Shown here in pieces: positions 1 through 7,140 of a stretch of 13,139 nt of DNA. Every line of letters begins with the position of its first letter. Within the stretch, counting starts at the first letter, position 1. Origin of the DNA: Lachnospiraceae bacterium OF09-6 (GTDB lineage Bacteria > Bacillota > Clostridia > Lachnospirales > Lachnospiraceae); the NCBI GenBank assembly GCA_003435055.1, contig QUMM01000047.1, positions 1 to 13,139 on the forward strand. The letters run 5' to 3'. Position numbers and translations under genes: made by a program. Below the pieces are notes generated by a model that was not told the DNA's origin, did not search any database, and worked only from the letters and a program-made list of their open reading frames with translations.

Positions 1-234
1 ACGCATGCTTTTTATCCCATAGAGATACTGAATGAATGGTATCTTTATCAGCATGACGGGATCCATACTGGGACGACCGTTATCCGGACAGTATTTTTCT
101 TCAACCAGATCATAAATAAAGTTCCAATTGATTGCTTTATCAATCAATCGCAGCATATGGTTTTGAGGTACCATGTCATCCATGGAAAACATCATCATTT
201 GTTCTCTTTTTTTATCTGTATTTTTCGTCATCAT
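1..234 (-). CDS. IS1182-family transposase, N-terminal part (runs off left edge)
   Basis: The minus-strand frame is open from an ATG at 234-232 to base 1, giving 78 residues. It reads through MVPQNHMLRLIDKAI, then DLVEEKYCPDNGRPSMDP and ends in IQYLYGIKSMR. This pattern (VPxxHxLRxIDxAIDF, then YxxxxGRPSxDPxxxxK) is the conserved N-terminus of IS1182-type transposases, which go on to a DDE catalytic domain not present here. A second ATG lies immediately downstream of the first (231-229), so the start is uncertain by one codon. No stop or frameshift is seen in this part, so the element may be intact to the left. Its right-hand end must lie between about 280 and 440. The IS call is from remembered family motifs and is secure at family level only. 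Confidence 0.88.
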   Translation of the reverse strand, partial: MMTKNTDKKREQMMMFSMDDMVPQNHMLRLIDKAINWNFIYDLVEEKYCPDNGRPSMDPVMLIKIPFIQYLYGIKSMR

Positions 235-241
235 AAAAAAC

Positions 242-278
242 ACCGCCCTTCTGATATTTATTATATCAGAAAAGCGGT
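242..278. repeat. Hairpin upstream of the transposase start
   Basis: An inverted repeat pairs bases 249-257 (TTCTGATAT) with 263-271 (ATATCAGAA) around a 5-base loop. Flanking arms ACCGC (242-246) and GCGGT (274-278) extend it. It sits just upstream of the transposase ATG, where IS elements often carry structures that limit transposase expression. That role is inferred. Confidence 0.7.
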
Positions 279-290
279 TCCAACAATAGC

Positions 291-314
291 AAAACCCTGC
301 AAAAGCAGGGCTTT
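291..314 (-). terminator. Terminator-like hairpin facing the transposase
   Basis: CCCTGC (295-300) and GCAGGG (305-310) pair around AAAA. Read on the minus strand the stem is followed by TTTTGC, which looks like a short rho-independent terminator. It would shield the transposase from readthrough entering the IS. On the plus strand the trailing T run is only CTTTG, so the minus direction is favoured. Confidence 0.5.
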
Positions 315-327
315 GTCTACAGTCTGA

Positions 328-349
328 GACAACAAATTAATTTGTTGTC
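328..349. repeat. Perfect 22-bp palindrome near the IS end
   Basis: Bases 328-338 are perfectly complementary to 339-349 (GACAACAAATT followed by AATTTGTTGTC) with no loop. It lies between the transposase promoter region and the truncated GH32 gene. It is probably part of the IS terminal or subterminal region and could be a protein-binding site. The exact IS boundary and any target duplication cannot be fixed because the other end is outside the window. Confidence 0.7.
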
Positions 350-441
350 TCCCTGCAAATCAGAATAGGAGTAATCTGTTTATGAATTGGCTTTGCTAAC
401 ATCAAATCCGACTAACTCATAAGTGTCAGGCAGCCATATTT

Positions 442-1461
442 TTGAAAAATCAGATTGAGAAACATATTTGCATAGGTGTCGTTCGCAAGAAAGACCCCCT
501 TTTTTTGTTTGGGTGGCGCTCATCAATAGTTGTACTTTGTTCCAGTAAGGATTTAAAAAATTGGAAATTTGAGACGATTCTTGCAGCAAATGAAACCGGA
601 AAAATTGGAACGATGTGGGAGTGCCCGGACTTCTTCAGACTGGGAGACAAGCACGTACTGATTTGTTCACCACAGGATATGAAGGCACAGAAATATGAGT
701 TTCATAACGGACATAACAGTGTATATTTTCTTGGTGATTATGATTCTCAAACACATAAATTTGAGAAAGAAGCGCCACATGCACTGGACTATGGAATGGA
801 TTTTTATGCGCCACAGACAACCGAACTTGCGGATGGCAGACGTGTACTGATCGCATGGATGAAGTTCTGGGATGCATGTGTAATTCCAAATTCACAGGAT
901 TGGCAGGGAATGATGACTCTCCCGCGTGAACTGAGTTTAGAGAATGGAAAGATCCGACAAGTACCGGTACGAGAGATAGAAAAGTATCATAAAAATCCGT
1001 GTAAATATGAGAAAGCAGAGATTGAAGAAGAGACAATACTTTCAGGTATCGAAGGCAGGACGATTGATTTGACAGTAGAATTGGAAGATCATGATTTTAC
1101 AATTTTTTCCATGAAATTGGCTGCAAATGAAGAATATGAAACAAAATTTACTTATCATAAGGTAAACAGGATGCTGGAGATTGACCGTACATATTGCGGT
1201 GTAACGAAAGATATTGTGTGTGTGCGAAAAATCAGGATTGCAGATCCGGCAGGACTTAAGAAGATGCGTTTTATTTTGGATCGTCAGTTGATCGAGCTTT
1301 TTATCAATGATGGTCAGCAAGTGGCAACTACTGCTATCTGTACACCATTAGAGGCACAGGAAATCCATTTTTTCAGCGATAGCAAGGTGCTGGTTAATGT
1401 GGAAAAATATGATATCATTCCCGTAAAGAAGGCATTCTTGAATAAAAAAAGGACACAATAA
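442..1461 (+). pseudogene. GH32 sucrose/fructan hydrolase, 5'-truncated
   Basis: Glycoside hydrolase family 32 enzymes cleave sucrose, sucrose-6-phosphate or fructans using an N-terminal Asp nucleophile (WMNDPNG), an RDP motif and an ECP acid/base. Here the ECP motif is intact (WECPDFF, Glu codon 619-621). The frame continues through DFYAPQT, the end of the five-blade propeller and the C-terminal beta-sandwich, with LDRQLIELFINDGQQVATT typical of that module. The N-terminal region with the nucleophile is missing: the open frame is 339 residues against about 480-500 usual. A KKDP at residues 16-19 may be a worn RDP, but its spacing to ECP is about 10 residues short. The only start is TTG at 442 without a convincing ribosome binding site. 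Loss of the nucleophile makes hydrolase activity unlikely. The adjacent IS suggests how the 5' end was lost. Intracellular location is likely because no signal peptide is seen. Confidence 0.85.
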
Positions 1462-1600
1462 CAGAAAGAAAAAATTTATGTGACAAACGCAGCTGCCTAT
1501 GATATTATAAAACAGTATAAGCGAAAATGACTTTTGCAGAAAAAAACATCTTTAGGTAAGCAGTAACAGTAAGGTTAATGCTGCGTGGACTCGGAAGTAA
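1462..1600 (+). other. Non-coding spacer after GH32 remnant
   Basis: All three plus frames are broken by closely spaced stops. I see no protein similarity, tRNA or repeat here. It appears to be the 3' untranslated tail of the GH32 remnant leading into the terminator. Confidence 0.5.
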
Positions 1601-1645
1601 GAGAACAGTTCGAGTATATATCAACTGTTCTCTATTTTTCTTTTT
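1601..1645 (+). terminator. Rho-independent terminator after GH32
   Basis: GAGAACAGTT (1601-1610) pairs perfectly with AACTGTTCTC (1623-1632). The stem is followed by TATTTTTCTTTTT. A 10-bp stem with a 12-base loop and a long T run is a clear intrinsic terminator that separates the GH32 remnant from the sensory operon. Confidence 0.9.
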
Positions 1646-1765
1646 GAACGCAGATAAGCATTCCCCCGCTTCAAGTGCGCGGAGCACTAAGCGGTGGGTG
1701 AGGGGGATGCTTATGTCAGAGGGAGTTGAAAGCTCTCACTGACAGATCGCGAAGCGACTGCGTTC
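1646..1765. ncRNA. Nested multi-hairpin element (unassigned structured RNA or repeat)
   Basis: An outer stem pairs GAACGCAG (1646-1653) with CTGCGTTC (1758-1765). Inside it are three hairpins. The first pairs 1654-1667 with 1702-1714 (13 pairs, one bulged T) and continues into CGCTT/AAGCG and GTGC/GCAC. The second is TGTCAG (1714-1719) with CTGACA (1739-1744), extended by GGGAG/CTCTC. The third is TCGC-GAA-GCGA (1747-1757). Together they form a four-way junction. No ORF explains it. It follows directly on the T run of the terminator and precedes the riboswitch. It could be a non-coding RNA, a REP/MITE-like repeat or a leader structure. I do not recognise the family. Confidence 0.5.
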
Positions 1766-1833
1766 ATGAGCAAGTAGCGAAGCGGATTGCGAATGTCCGC
1801 TTTACCATTAATGCGGTAAAGCTTTGAATGAAC
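1763..1833. repeat. Second, overlapping hairpin block
   Basis: GTTCAT (1762-1767 region) pairs with ATGAAC (1827-1832 region), enclosing GCTTTACC (1799-1806) with GGTAAAGC (1815-1822) and a weaker GCAA/TTGC pair. Its outer 5' arm shares the GTTC of the preceding element's outer stem, so the two outer stems exclude each other. Function unknown. Confidence 0.45.
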
Positions 1834-1940
1834 ACAGTGAGGCGCAGGGATAATAAAAACAGTTTTTTATATCAGATGTGAGATGACGCCCAACTCTTCA
1901 GTTGGCGAGGAGAAAATTAGTATCAGTGATAAGAGGATGA

Positions 1941-2005
1941 TTAGCAAAGCAGACGAAAGTCTGTGACGCAAAGCTACAGGGCCTGTAAAATGGTAGCCAG
2001 TTGCA
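1941..2005 (+). promoter_or_regulatory. Cyclic di-GMP-I (GEMM-I) riboswitch aptamer
   Basis: The sequence holds the hallmarks of the class I c-di-GMP aptamer. P1 is GCAA (1944-1947) with TTGC (2001-2004). A hairpin CAGAC-GAAA-GTCTG carries the conserved GAAA tetraloop. The joining segment GACGCAAAGC is next, followed by a second hairpin GCTAC...GTAGC containing the GGGCCTGTAAAATGG tetraloop-receptor side. It is on the same strand as, and upstream of, the SBP/kinase operon. In this family c-di-GMP binding in the three-helix junction controls transcription or translation of downstream genes. The expression platform is the terminator at 2017-2043. The motif match is direct and strong. No confident promoter was found; TTGAAT at 1824 and GATAAT at 1849 are 19 bases apart, which is not ideal. 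Confidence 0.95.
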
Positions 2006-2016
2006 TGAGATGATAT

Positions 2017-2043
2017 GCACTGTCTGTGGGACAGTGCTCTTTT
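2017..2043 (+). terminator. Riboswitch expression-platform terminator
   Basis: GCACTGTC (2017-2024) pairs with GACAGTGC (2030-2037) around TGTGG and is followed by TCTTTT. It starts 12 bases after the aptamer. A competing pair TGCAT (2002-2006) with ATGCA (2015-2019) would take the P1 3' strand and the first base pairs of this stem, so it acts as an antiterminator. This predicts that ligand-stabilised P1 frees the terminator, i.e. c-di-GMP turns the operon off. Confidence 0.85.
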
Positions 2044-2074
2044 GAGTTTTGAAACACTGGGAGGAACCATTGAT

Positions 2075-2233
2075 GTGGAAAGTGAACTGTTAAAGATTGA
2101 AGGTGCTTCTGATGGATGTGCAGATGCCTGTTATGAATGCCCATATTTCCAAACCGGTCGATATGAAGACATTGGAAAAGACGATAAGAAGTATAAAAAT
2201 CGGGGGGGGGGGTACCGAAATGCAGGTTACTGA
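2075..2233 (+). CDS. Small Cys-containing ORF between riboswitch and SBP gene (uncertain)
   Basis: A GTG at 2075 is preceded by GGGAGGA (2059-2065) at a normal distance and opens a 52-residue frame. It is Glu/Asp/Lys rich, with a Cys cluster CADACYEC (CX3CX2C) in the first half and a Lys/Gly/Arg tail. The tail is read through an 11-G run (2202-2212). An earlier in-frame ATG at 2015 lies inside the terminator stem, so the GTG is a better start. I do not recognise the product. The CX3CX2C spacing recalls radical SAM or metal sites, but the protein is far too short for a radical SAM enzyme and the aromatic is not at the usual place. It may be a leader peptide, a genuine small protein, or the remnant of a larger gene. 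Confidence 0.35.
   Translation: MESELLKIEGASDGCADACYECPYFQTGRYEDIGKDDKKYKNRGGGYRNAGY
2202..2212 (+). repeat. Poly-G tract, 11 G
   Basis: Eleven consecutive G residues lie inside the end of the small ORF and 54 bases before the first SBP ATG. Such a run is very unusual in an AT-leaning genome and is prone to slipped-strand change. Loss or gain of one or two G moves the small ORF to other frames that stop within about 15 bases, so only its last residues would change. It could also affect leader RNA structure, or be an assembly error. Confidence 0.9.
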
Positions 2234-2266
2234 AGCGTGAATAAATAGGAAACCTTACAGAATAAG

Positions 2267-3109
2267 ATGAAGCAAAGCAGGAATGGAAGGAAAATGAAAG
2301 GAAATAGAGTGATTGCAGGCATTTTGCTTGTGGGAATATTAGCTTCTGCCCTGACAGGGTGCAGAAACACAGATGTAAATAAAGAAGAAACAGAAAAGCC
2401 GGTCATCACGCTCGGCAGTGACAACTATCCACCATACAATTATCTGAATGAGGATGGTGTACCGACAGGAATTGATGTAGAACTGGCTACAGAAGCTTTC
2501 AAAAGAATAGGATATCAGGTAGACGTTGTCCAGATCAACTGGGAGAAGAAAAAAGAACTGGTGGAGAGTGGAGAGATTGACTGTATCATGGGCTGTTTTT
2601 CCATGGAAGGGCGTCTTAATGATTACCGCTGGGCAGGGCCGTACATAGCAAGCCGGCAGGTGGTCGCTGTAAATGAGAATAGTGATATCTATAAACTAAG
2701 TGACCTGGAGGGAAAGAACCTGGCTGTTCAGTCCACAACCAAACCGGAAGGCATCTTTCTGAACCGGACGGATGAGAGAATCCCAAAGCTGGGCAATCTG
2801 ATCAGCCTGGGACACAGGGAGCTGATCTATACATTTCTGGGAAAAGGATATGTAGATGCAGTTGCAGCACACGAGGAATCTATTGTTCAGTATATGAAGG
2901 ATTATGATGCAAGCTTCCGTATTCTGGAAGAGCCTCTGATGATCACCGGAATAGGTGTCGCTTTTGCAAAAGATGATGACAGAGGAATCTGTGAGCAGAT
3001 GAGCCAGACACTGGAAGAAATGCGTCAGGATGGCACATCCCTGAAAATCATTGAAAAATATCTGGATGATCCCCAGAAGTATCTGGAGGTGGATGATCTT
3101 GGATATTAA
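2267..3109 (+). CDS. SBP family 3 lipoprotein (transporter-type substrate-binding domain)
   Basis: This predicted lipoprotein has a Lys/Arg n-region, a hydrophobic stretch and the lipobox LTGC with Cys32, so it is anchored on the outer face of the membrane. The mature part is a family 3 periplasmic-binding fold. It starts VITLGSDNYPPYNYLNEDG and continues through GIDVELATEAFKRIGY, IDCIMGCFSMEGR before WAGPY (the Arg usual for ligand carboxylate contact), then DLEGKNLAVQ and the second lobe. These proteins usually bind amino acids. The length (280) is normal. The in-frame ATG at 2294 would give a tighter signal peptide (MKGNRVIAGILL...) and has purine-rich sequence upstream, so the start is not settled. 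No ABC permease or ATPase gene is present. The gene overlaps the kinase gene that follows. A receptor role, presenting ligand to that kinase, is therefore inferred rather than transport. Expression is probably under the c-di-GMP riboswitch. Confidence 0.88.
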   Translation: MKQSRNGRKMKGNRVIAGILLVGILASALTGCRNTDVNKEETEKPVITLGSDNYPPYNYLNEDGVPTGIDVELATEAFKRIGYQVDVVQINWEKKKELVESGEIDCIMGCFSMEGRLNDYRWAGPYIASRQVVAVNENSDIYKLSDLEGKNLAVQSTTKPEGIFLNRTDERIPKLGNLISLGHRELIYTFLGKGYVDAVAAHEESIVQYMKDYDASFRILEEPLMITGIGVAFAKDDDRGICEQMSQTLEEMRQDGTSLKIIEKYLDDPQKYLEVDDLGY

Positions 3110-5258
3110 GAGAAAGAAAAAAGAAAAACGAATCCAGCTATTCGGCGGTCTGATTGGAGTCTGTGTGGCTGTAGTATCGCTGTGTTATTTCTTTTACGCA
3201 GAAAAAGCGGAAGCAGAGAAAAGAATGGTAGAGATTGTAAACTATGTGAAAGTGCAGTGTTCCACCTACACTCATTATAATGAATCTTCGGAATCCAAAA
3301 GTCTTCTCCGTGCGATTGAAAGTGCCAGACAGATGAGTACGAATATCGATATGGAAATAGAAAACGGCGGTCAGCTAAGCCGGGATTTTCTGAAGGAAAA
3401 CCTGCAGACTCTATGGGTGGATGGTATCATTGTACTGGATGCAGAAGGAAAGACGGACTGTGAATACAGCACGGATGAGTCTCTGGCTAATGAGATTACG
3501 GAGTATCTGCAAAAAGAAATTATCATGAATTTTGCCGGATATGAAGAAAGAAGCTATTCGGAACGGTTTACCAGGGAAGATGGATCCTTTATTGACATTG
3601 CAGCCTGCGCCAGAAAAGATGCACCGGGTATCGTTGCAATCTATTATTACACATCTCCTGAATTTGCCAGAAACTATACGCTGACGATACAGGGGCTTTT
3701 AAATGGTTATAGTATCCAGAAAGATGGAACGATTATTGTTGCAGACGACGGAATCGTTGCTGCCAGCAATAATGAGAGCCTGTTGGGGCAGAATACAGCC
3801 GACAACGAGGTTGTTCAGGCAATGAAAAAGCGTACAGATAGCCAGCACATTTATCATTTCAAGAATGAAGGAACTGGATGTTATGGAATCATGCTGAAGC
3901 AGCGGGATTATTATATCTATGCGTATCTTCCGGATACGGAAGTGTTTCATAACCTTCCATTAAGTGTAGCAGGTGTTATTTTTCTTTATTTTCTGATATT
4001 CAGTATATTTTTGTTATGGGGTCATAGAACCAATCTGGCACACCGGAAACAGGAGCAGGAAAAAGATGAAAAATATAAAGCAGAACTTCTGACAGCAGCA
4101 AAAAAGGCAGAAGCAGCCAATGTGGCAAAAACAGAGTTTCTCCAGCGGATGAGCCATGATATCCGGACACCGATCAATGGGATCTGCGGTATGATTGATA
4201 TGGCAGAGCATTATGCAGACGATATGGAGAAACAGACAGAATACAGAGCAAAGATCAAAGGGGCCTCCCATCTGTTGCTGGAACTGGTAAACGAAGTTCT
4301 GGATATGAGTAAGCTGGAGTCGGATGAAGTAGTTCTGGAAAAAATCCCATTTAATCTGAGCAGTATTTACAGGGAAGTACTTGTTGTGATCGAACAGATT
4401 GCCGCAGAACAGAATATTCGGATTGTGTGGGAGAAAAAAGAAATTATACACCGGGACCTTATCGGAAGCCCGGGATATGTGAAACGTGTGATGATGAATA
4501 TCCTGTCGAATGCGGTGAAATATAACAGAGAAAACGGACATGTTTATCTTAGCTGCACAGAAATCCCATCCGAACAGCCGGGAATAACGACAATGGAATT
4601 TGTCTGCCGGGATAGCGGAATCGGGATGGCAGAGGAATTTCAGAAATGTGTTTTTGAACCATTTACACAGGAACATACAGGAAGCCGTACAAAATATACC
4701 GGAACAGGACTGGGAATGTCCATTGCAAGGAAACTGGTTGAGAAAATGGGTGGAACGATTACCTTTGAAAGTGAAGAAGGCGTCGGGACGACATTTGTGA
4801 TCAGAGTTCCTTTTAAAATGGATCTGGATGCAGATAAACGTGAAGGGCAAAAAGATTCATTTGAAAAGTCTATAAAGGGACTACAGGTTCTTCTGGCAGA
4901 GGATAACGAACTGAACATGGAAATCATAGAATTTTTGCTTCAGAATGAAGGCGCTGACGTGACCAAAGCATGGAATGGACAGGAAGTGGTTGAGATATTT
5001 GAAAAAAGCAGATCTGGTGAATTTGATGTGATTCTTATGGATATCATGATGCCGGTCATGAATGGTTATGAGGCCACAAAGATGATCCGTTCGCTGGACA
5101 GAGAGGATGCAAAAGTAATACCGATTATTGCAATGACAGCAAATGCATTTACGGAGGACAGATTAAGAGCAAAAGAAGCGGGAATGAATGAACATATTGC
5201 CAAACCGGTTGATGCGAAGTTACTGGTAAAGATAATTCATGAATTGGCAGATAAGTGA
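3093..5258 (+). CDS. Membrane hybrid histidine kinase (Cache-like sensor, HisKA, HATPase, REC)
   Basis: The chosen ATG (3093) lies behind GGAGG (3085-3089) and overlaps the SBP gene by 17 bases, suggesting translational coupling. A TTG at 3099 is better spaced and also possible. The product has about 721 residues. It has TM1 at about 15-36, an extracellular Cache-like region of about 250 residues, and TM2 at about 288-310. The HisKA box MSHDIRTPINGI follows with phospho-acceptor His355. The HATPase has N-box NAVKYN (Asn473), DSGIGM, FEPF and GTGLGM. A C-terminal receiver (about 597-718) has the acidic AEDNE pair, Asp650 in LMDIMMPVMNG and Lys704 in AKPV. All catalytic residues are present. 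With the preceding binding protein this resembles a split EvgS/BvgS arrangement, in which the SBP domain is a separate lipoprotein. The hybrid design needs an Hpt domain for onward transfer, and none is encoded here. Confidence 0.92.
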   Translation: MILDIKRKKKEKRIQLFGGLIGVCVAVVSLCYFFYAEKAEAEKRMVEIVNYVKVQCSTYTHYNESSESKSLLRAIESARQMSTNIDMEIENGGQLSRDFLKENLQTLWVDGIIVLDAEGKTDCEYSTDESLANEITEYLQKEIIMNFAGYEERSYSERFTREDGSFIDIAACARKDAPGIVAIYYYTSPEFARNYTLTIQGLLNGYSIQKDGTIIVADDGIVAASNNESLLGQNTADNEVVQAMKKRTDSQHIYHFKNEGTGCYGIMLKQRDYYIYAYLPDTEVFHNLPLSVAGVIFLYFLIFSIFLLWGHRTNLAHRKQEQEKDEKYKAELLTAAKKAEAANVAKTEFLQRMSHDIRTPINGICGMIDMAEHYADDMEKQTEYRAKIKGASHLLLELVNEVLDMSKLESDEVVLEKIPFNLSSIYREVLVVIEQIAAEQNIRIVWEKKEIIHRDLIGSPGYVKRVMMNILSNAVKYNRENGHVYLSCTEIPSEQPGITTMEFVCRDSGIGMAEEFQKCVFEPFTQEHTGSRTKYTGTGLGMSIARKLVEKMGGTITFESEEGVGTTFVIRVPFKMDLDADKREGQKDSFEKSIKGLQVLLAEDNELNMEIIEFLLQNEGADVTKAWNGQEVVEIFEKSRSGEFDVILMDIMMPVMNGYEATKMIRSLDREDAKVIPIIAMTANAFTEDRLRAKEAGMNEHIAKPVDAKLLVKIIHELADK

Positions 5259-5284
5259 AATTAATCTCTGAGGGAGAATTCATA

Positions 5285-7135
5285 ATGAAAAAGAAAAAAT
5301 GGAATAAGATACTTGTTGTACTTTTGGCAATGGTGACAGTTATGTCATTTCTGTCAGGCTGTGGCGGGAAGAGTGCGGAAAAAGAAGACGCAGAAACTAT
5401 CACGGTGTATTTGTGGAGTACAAAGCTGTATGAAAAATATGCACCATACATCCAGGAACAGATTCCGGATATCAATGTTGAATTTGTAGTAGGGAATAAT
5501 GATCTGGATTTTTATAAGTTTTTGAATGAAAATGGTGGATTGCCGGATATCATAACCTGTTGTCGCTTTTCCCAGCATGATGCAAGCCCTCTGAAAGACA
5601 GCCTGATGGATCTTTCCACAACCAATGCGGCAGGTGCTGTCTATGATACTTACCTCAGCAGTTTCAGGAATGAGGATGGAAGCGTAAACTGGCTTCCGGT
5701 GTGTGCGGATGCACATGGTTTTGTAGTGAATAAAGATCTTTTTGAAAAGTATGATATTCCGCTTCCAACAGATTACGAAAGCTTCGTCTCTGCCTGTCAG
5801 GCATTTGACAGAGTGGGAATCCGTGGGTTTACGGCAGACTATGTTTATGACTATACCTGTATGGAAACACTGCAGGGTCTGTCAGCATCCGAGCTGTCAT
5901 CTGTAGAGGGACGCAAGTGGCGTACTACCTACAGTGACCCGGGTAATACTAAGAGAGAAGGTCTGGATGATACCGTCTGGCCGGAGGCTTTTGAACGTAT
6001 GGAGCAGTTCATCCAGAATACCGGTCTGAGCCAGAAGGATCTGGATCTGAATTATGATGATATCGTTGAGATGTACCAAAGTGGCAAGCTTGCCATGTAC
6101 TTTGGCAGCTCCTCCGGTGTAAAAATGTTTCAGGATCAGGGCATCAACACAACCTTTCTTCCATTTTTTCAGGAAAATGGCGAAAAGTGGATTATGACTA
6201 CGCCATACTTCCAGGTGGCCTTAAACCGTGATCTGACACAGGATGAGACACGCAGAAAGAAAGCAATGGAGGTACTGAACACCATGCTTTCAGCGGATGC
6301 GCAGAACAGGATTGTTTATGACGGACAGGATCTGTTAAGCTACAGTCAGGATGTGGATCTTAAGCTTACGGAATATCTGAAGGATGTGAGACCTGTGATC
6401 GAAGAAAACCATATGTATATCCGCATTGCGTCAAATGACTTTTTCTCCATCTCCAAGGATGTGGTGTCCAGGATGATCTCAGGAGAGTACGATGCAGAGC
6501 AGGCATATCAGTCGTTTAATTCTCAGCTTCTTCAGGAAGAATCTGCTTCTGAGGATATCGTGCTGGATTCGCAGAAGTCTTATTCCAACCGCTTCCATAG
6601 CAGTGGAGGAAATGCGGCATATTCGGTTATGGCAAACACTCTGCGCAGCATTTATGGGACAGATGTGCTGATTGCAACTGGCAACAGCTTTACGGGAAAC
6701 GTACTGAAAGCCGGTTATACAGAAAAAATGGCAGGCGACATGATCATGCCAAACGATCTGGCATCTTACAGCAGCAAGATGAGCGGAGCTGAACTGAAAG
6801 AGACAGTGAAAAACTTTGTAGAAGGCTATGAGGGAGGATTTATTCCGTTTAACCGTGGCTCGCTGCCTGTGGTCAGTGGCATTTCTGTAGAAGTCAAAGA
6901 AACAGATGAAGGTTATACATTGAGTAAAGTTACAAAGGATGGAAAGGCAGTTCGGGATGAAGATATATTTACAGTAGCCTACCTGGTAACTCCACAAAAT
7001 ATGGAAGTTTATCCGGCAGATGAAAATATGGTATTCGATGGAGGAGATACCTCTGTGAAAGATACCTGGACAGCATATGTTTCAGATGGTAATGCCATTC
7101 TTGCAGAGCCTGAAGATTACATAACTCTGAGGTGA
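5285..7135 (+). CDS. Lipoprotein: SBP family 1 domain fused to 5'-nucleotidase C-terminal domain
   Basis: ATG 5285 has AGGGAG (5271-5276) at good spacing; the upstream GTG at 5255 lacks this. The product has about 616 residues. A signal peptide with lipobox FLSGC (Cys26) is followed by an extracellular solute-binding domain of sugar-binding type (about 33-420). It begins ETITVYLWST and contains GGLPDIITC, FVVNKDLFEKYDIPLP and MYQSGKLAMYFGSS. From about 438 to 613 the sequence changes to a 5'-nucleotidase C-terminal-like domain. Its marks are GNAAYSVMANTLRSIYGTDV, IATGNSFTGNVLKAGY, KMSGAELKETVKNFV and SGISVEVKETDEGYTL. In 5'-nucleotidases this domain binds the nucleoside part and sits beside a metallophosphatase domain, which is absent here. 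Catalysis is therefore not expected; ligand binding is. The stop overlaps the next kinase's ribosome binding site. No transporter genes accompany it, so a co-receptor role for the neighbouring kinases is inferred. Confidence 0.85.
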   Translation: MKKKKWNKILVVLLAMVTVMSFLSGCGGKSAEKEDAETITVYLWSTKLYEKYAPYIQEQIPDINVEFVVGNNDLDFYKFLNENGGLPDIITCCRFSQHDASPLKDSLMDLSTTNAAGAVYDTYLSSFRNEDGSVNWLPVCADAHGFVVNKDLFEKYDIPLPTDYESFVSACQAFDRVGIRGFTADYVYDYTCMETLQGLSASELSSVEGRKWRTTYSDPGNTKREGLDDTVWPEAFERMEQFIQNTGLSQKDLDLNYDDIVEMYQSGKLAMYFGSSSGVKMFQDQGINTTFLPFFQENGEKWIMTTPYFQVALNRDLTQDETRRKKAMEVLNTMLSADAQNRIVYDGQDLLSYSQDVDLKLTEYLKDVRPVIEENHMYIRIASNDFFSISKDVVSRMISGEYDAEQAYQSFNSQLLQEESASEDIVLDSQKSYSNRFHSSGGNAAYSVMANTLRSIYGTDVLIATGNSFTGNVLKAGYTEKMAGDMIMPNDLASYSSKMSGAELKETVKNFVEGYEGGFIPFNRGSLPVVSGISVEVKETDEGYTLSKVTKDGKAVRDEDIFTVAYLVTPQNMEVYPADENMVFDGGDTSVKDTWTAYVSDGNAILAEPEDYITLR

Positions 7136-7140
7136 GAAGA

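Noticed and set aside
241..360. Short repeats (CCCTGC, palindromes) as a CRISPR or phage attachment site
   Set aside because: The copies are short, irregular and contiguous with a transposase 5' region; there are no spacers or tRNA nearby.
380..589. Minus-strand 69-codon ORF ending ...WLPDTYELVGFDVSKANS at the IS/GH32 junction
   Set aside because: The C-terminal segment looks protein-like, but the frame overlaps GH32 coding sequence, has no ribosome binding site and matches nothing I recognise. It could be the tail of a disrupted gene, but I cannot support it.
1824..1854. Promoter TTGAAT...GATAAT ahead of the riboswitch
   Set aside because: The 19-base spacing and weak boxes, inside a hairpin region, make it no better than chance in AT-rich sequence.
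2111..2140. CX3CX2C in the small ORF as a radical SAM motif
   Set aside because: The ORF is only about 52 residues, lacks the rest of the radical SAM fold, and the aromatic residue is not in the usual position.
4014..4850. Long minus-strand open frame (278 codons) inside the first kinase gene
   Set aside because: It lies wholly opposite HisKA/HATPase coding sequence and its Cys/His/Phe-rich product is typical of an antisense shadow.
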